Shown: positions 39,937 through 41,467 of the stretch, one piece after another
Layout: each line of letters starts with the position of its first letter
How positions within the stretch are numbered: position 1 is the stretch's first letter
Notes under the pieces: generated by a model
The model's input: only the letters and a program-made list of their open reading frames with translations
Database searches by the model: none
What the model was told of the DNA's origin: nothing
Position numbers and translations under genes: made by a program
Source: Candidatus Aphodousia gallistercoris
Lineage (GTDB): Bacteria > Pseudomonadota > Gammaproteobacteria > Burkholderiales > Burkholderiaceae_F
Direction: 5' to 3'
DNA: 41,467 bases
Assembly: GCA_018714185.1 (NCBI GenBank)
Contig: DVNT01000054.1
Location: forward strand, 1 to 41,467

Positions 39937-40073
39937 GAATTTCGACAGATTTTTTCAATTTTTTTGAAGGCTTGCTTTAAGTGCCCGATGATTATTTTCT
40001 TTGCCCGTTCCCGACACTTTTCCTACATGTTGTGTTTAACCGCAAAGATCGAGGCACTAGGTACTAAACATTG

Positions 40074-40113
40074 AAAAAAATCCCGGGCAGCCTCCAAAAA
40101 GCAATACCCGGGA
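40074..40113 (-). terminator. Terminator of the acyl-CoA synthetase gene
   Basis: TCCCGGG/CCCGGGA (40107-40113 with 40081-40087), a 19-nt loop and seven U residues on the leftward strand, 20 bp after the stop codon. Confidence 0.85.
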
Positions 40114-40133
40114 CTTTCAGAGAAGGGATGAAC

Positions 40134-41467
40134 TTAATTCTTCAATTTAATACGACCGTCCACGGCGATACCCTCTCCGTTTTTCTCACTGATGATCAAC
40201 GGATTGATATCGAGTTCCTCAATTTCGGGGAAGTCGCTTACGAGTTGCGACAAACGCAAAAGCACGTCGCGCAACTGATCAAGCTGTGCCGGCTTCGTGC
40301 CGCGGGCCCCTTCAAGCAGCTTGTAGGCTTTGACGCTGCGAATCATGTCTTGGGCATCAATATCGGTCAGAGGCGCCATGCGGAAAGTCACGTCCTTCAT
40401 GACTTCAATAAACACCCCGCCCAAACCGAACATCATCATGTGGCCGTACTGAGGATCGGTCGCCACACCGCACACCATTTCCCGATTGCCTTTGACCATT
40501 TCTTGAATAATGACGCCTTCCAGCCCCTCGAGCAAACCGCGTTCCTTGAGCTTGGCGATTAAATCACGATATTGATCGCGAAGCGCCTCGGCGCTGCCGA
40601 TATTAACGCGAACGCCCCCCACATCGGTTTTGTGCGAGGTGGTCTTGGAGGTCATCTTCATCACTACCGGATAGCCGATGCGATCGGCAATGGCCACGGC
40701 CTCGTCTTCGCTGCAAGCAAAGCCCGAGCGGCAAACGCGCACGCCGTAGGCATCGAGAACATCAATACTTTCACGCGTTGTGAGCTGCAAGCGACCCTCG
40801 TCGCGGCTTTGTTGCATGATGCGTTGCGCCTTGTCCTTATTGACTTCGAAAGAAGGGATGCTGCCGGCGGGCTTTTCAACCCAAAGCCTTTGCTGGTTCA
40901 AGCGATTTAAACCGTCAACGGCCTGCTCGGCGTACATGAAAAACGGCACGTTGACATCCATGTCGGAGAGCTTGGCAAAAAATTCATTCGTGGTCATAAA
41001 GACGCCCACAATCGGCTTTTGCGGGTGCTCGGCCTTGATCTGCATGATCGCTTGCGCCACATCGATATCCTTCAGACCCAGGAAGGGCAAGTAGATCACC
41101 ACGATCATATCAACGTTTTCATCGGCAATGACCGTCTCAAGCGTTTGTTTGTAGTGCTCGATGGGAGCCGAGGCAATCATGTCAACCGGATTTTTCACCG
41201 AAGCGGCCGCCGGCAAGAAACTTCTGAGCTTGTCTTTCGTTGCGTCGCTTAATTGGGCCATCTTCATGCCGTATTCGCTGACCGCATCGGTTGCCATAAT
41301 GCCCGGGCCGCCCGAGTTGGTGATAATGGCAACGCGATCGCCCTTAGGCAGGGGGCAATTGGAGAAAACCTTGGCCGTAGCAAAGAGGTCTTCCAAGGAA
41401 TACTCGCGGATCACGCCGGATTGCTTTAGCAGGGCGTTGGCCGCCTTGTCGGCTCCGGCGAGCGATC
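40134..41467 (-). CDS. Acetate--CoA ligase (ADP-forming) family protein, partial
   Basis: C-terminal part of a fused alpha-beta ADP-forming acyl-CoA synthetase; the start lies beyond the right edge, and the frame stays open to 41467 (SLAGADKAANALLKQSGVIR upstream of the first listed codons). The visible part has the second succinyl-CoA-ligase-like domain (ITNSGGPGIMATDA). From about 210 residues before the end there is an ATP-grasp domain with VMKMTSKTTSHKTDVGGV, IIQEMVKGNREM, FGLGGVFIEV and the terminal IEELDINPLI motif. These enzymes interconvert acyl-CoA and acid with ATP formation, or act in acyl-CoA recycling; the acyl group cannot be told. A strong terminator follows. Confidence 0.88.
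   Translation of the reverse strand, partial: SLAGADKAANALLKQSGVIREYSLEDLFATAKVFSNCPLPKGDRVAIITNSGGPGIMATDAVSEYGMKMAQLSDATKDKLRSFLPAAASVKNPVDMIASAPIEHYKQTLETVIADENVDMIVVIYLPFLGLKDIDVAQAIMQIKAEHPQKPIVGVFMTTNEFFAKLSDMDVNVPFFMYAEQAVDGLNRLNQQRLWVEKPAGSIPSFEVNKDKAQRIMQQSRDEGRLQLTTRESIDVLDAYGVRVCRSGFACSEDEAVAIADRIGYPVVMKMTSKTTSHKTDVGGVRVNIGSAEALRDQYRDLIAKLKERGLLEGLEGVIIQEMVKGNREMVCGVATDPQYGHMMMFGLGGVFIEVMKDVTFRMAPLTDIDAQDMIRSVKAYKLLEGARGTKPAQLDQLRDVLLRLSQLVSDFPEIEELDINPLIISEKNGEGIAVDGRIKLKN

Overview
The window is a bacterial chromosome segment carrying almost only core genes. Gene content and order point to a betaproteobacterium of the Burkholderiales. A member of the Sutterellaceae (Sutterella/Parasutterella-like) is my best guess, but that is inference, because no rRNA or other marker fixes the genus. 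The supporting signs are the order rplU-rpmA-obg, ispB-tRNA-Pro, coaE-yacG-Nudix, secA, DciA-like (DUF721) gene, lpxC, ftsZ, then the dcw cluster up to mraZ, and a fused murE-murF gene.

Layout. (1) 1-6.5 kb, rightward: an AbgA-like M20 amidohydrolase, then a leucine operon leuA-leuB-leuC-leuD behind a good sigma70 promoter with operator-like repeats. (2) 6.5-10.5 kb, leftward: oligoendopeptidase F, then the ribosome unit rplU-rpmA-obg with a highly structured element between rpmA and obg. (3) 11-17 kb, rightward: a long PiT-family phosphate transporter behind two Pho boxes, an MFS exporter, octaprenyl diphosphate synthase, tRNA-Pro(CGG), coaE and yacG. (4) 16.8-20.5 kb, leftward: a Nudix/ThiE-like protein and SecA. 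A small DciA-like gene at 20.7 kb runs the other way. (5) 21.1-39.9 kb, leftward: an almost uninterrupted division and cell-wall cluster, mraZ-rsmH-ftsL-ftsI-murEF-mraY-murD-ftsW-murG-murC-ddl-ftsQ-ftsA-ftsZ-lpxC. (6) 40.1 kb to the right edge, leftward: an ADP-forming acyl-CoA synthetase cut by the window end.

How the genes work together. The dcw cluster makes the peptidoglycan precursor (MurC, MurD, MurE-MurF, Ddl), loads it on lipid (MraY, MurG), and polymerises and crosslinks it at the septum (FtsW, FtsI) under the FtsL/FtsQ and FtsA/FtsZ machinery. LpxC commits carbon to lipid A. MraZ probably represses the cluster through four 10-bp-phased repeats just downstream of the promoter. SecA, CoaE, Obg, L21 and L27 are housekeeping neighbours. 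The phosphate transporter is probably induced by PhoB at low phosphate.

I found no mobile element, CRISPR array, prophage or defence system, and no clearly new multi-gene system. The observations most worth checking are a 73-bp four-way-junction element between rpmA and obg, an FtsZ C-terminus without the usual conserved peptide together with absence of zapD from its expected place, an RNA hairpin that buries the murC ribosome-binding site, and the paired Pho boxes.
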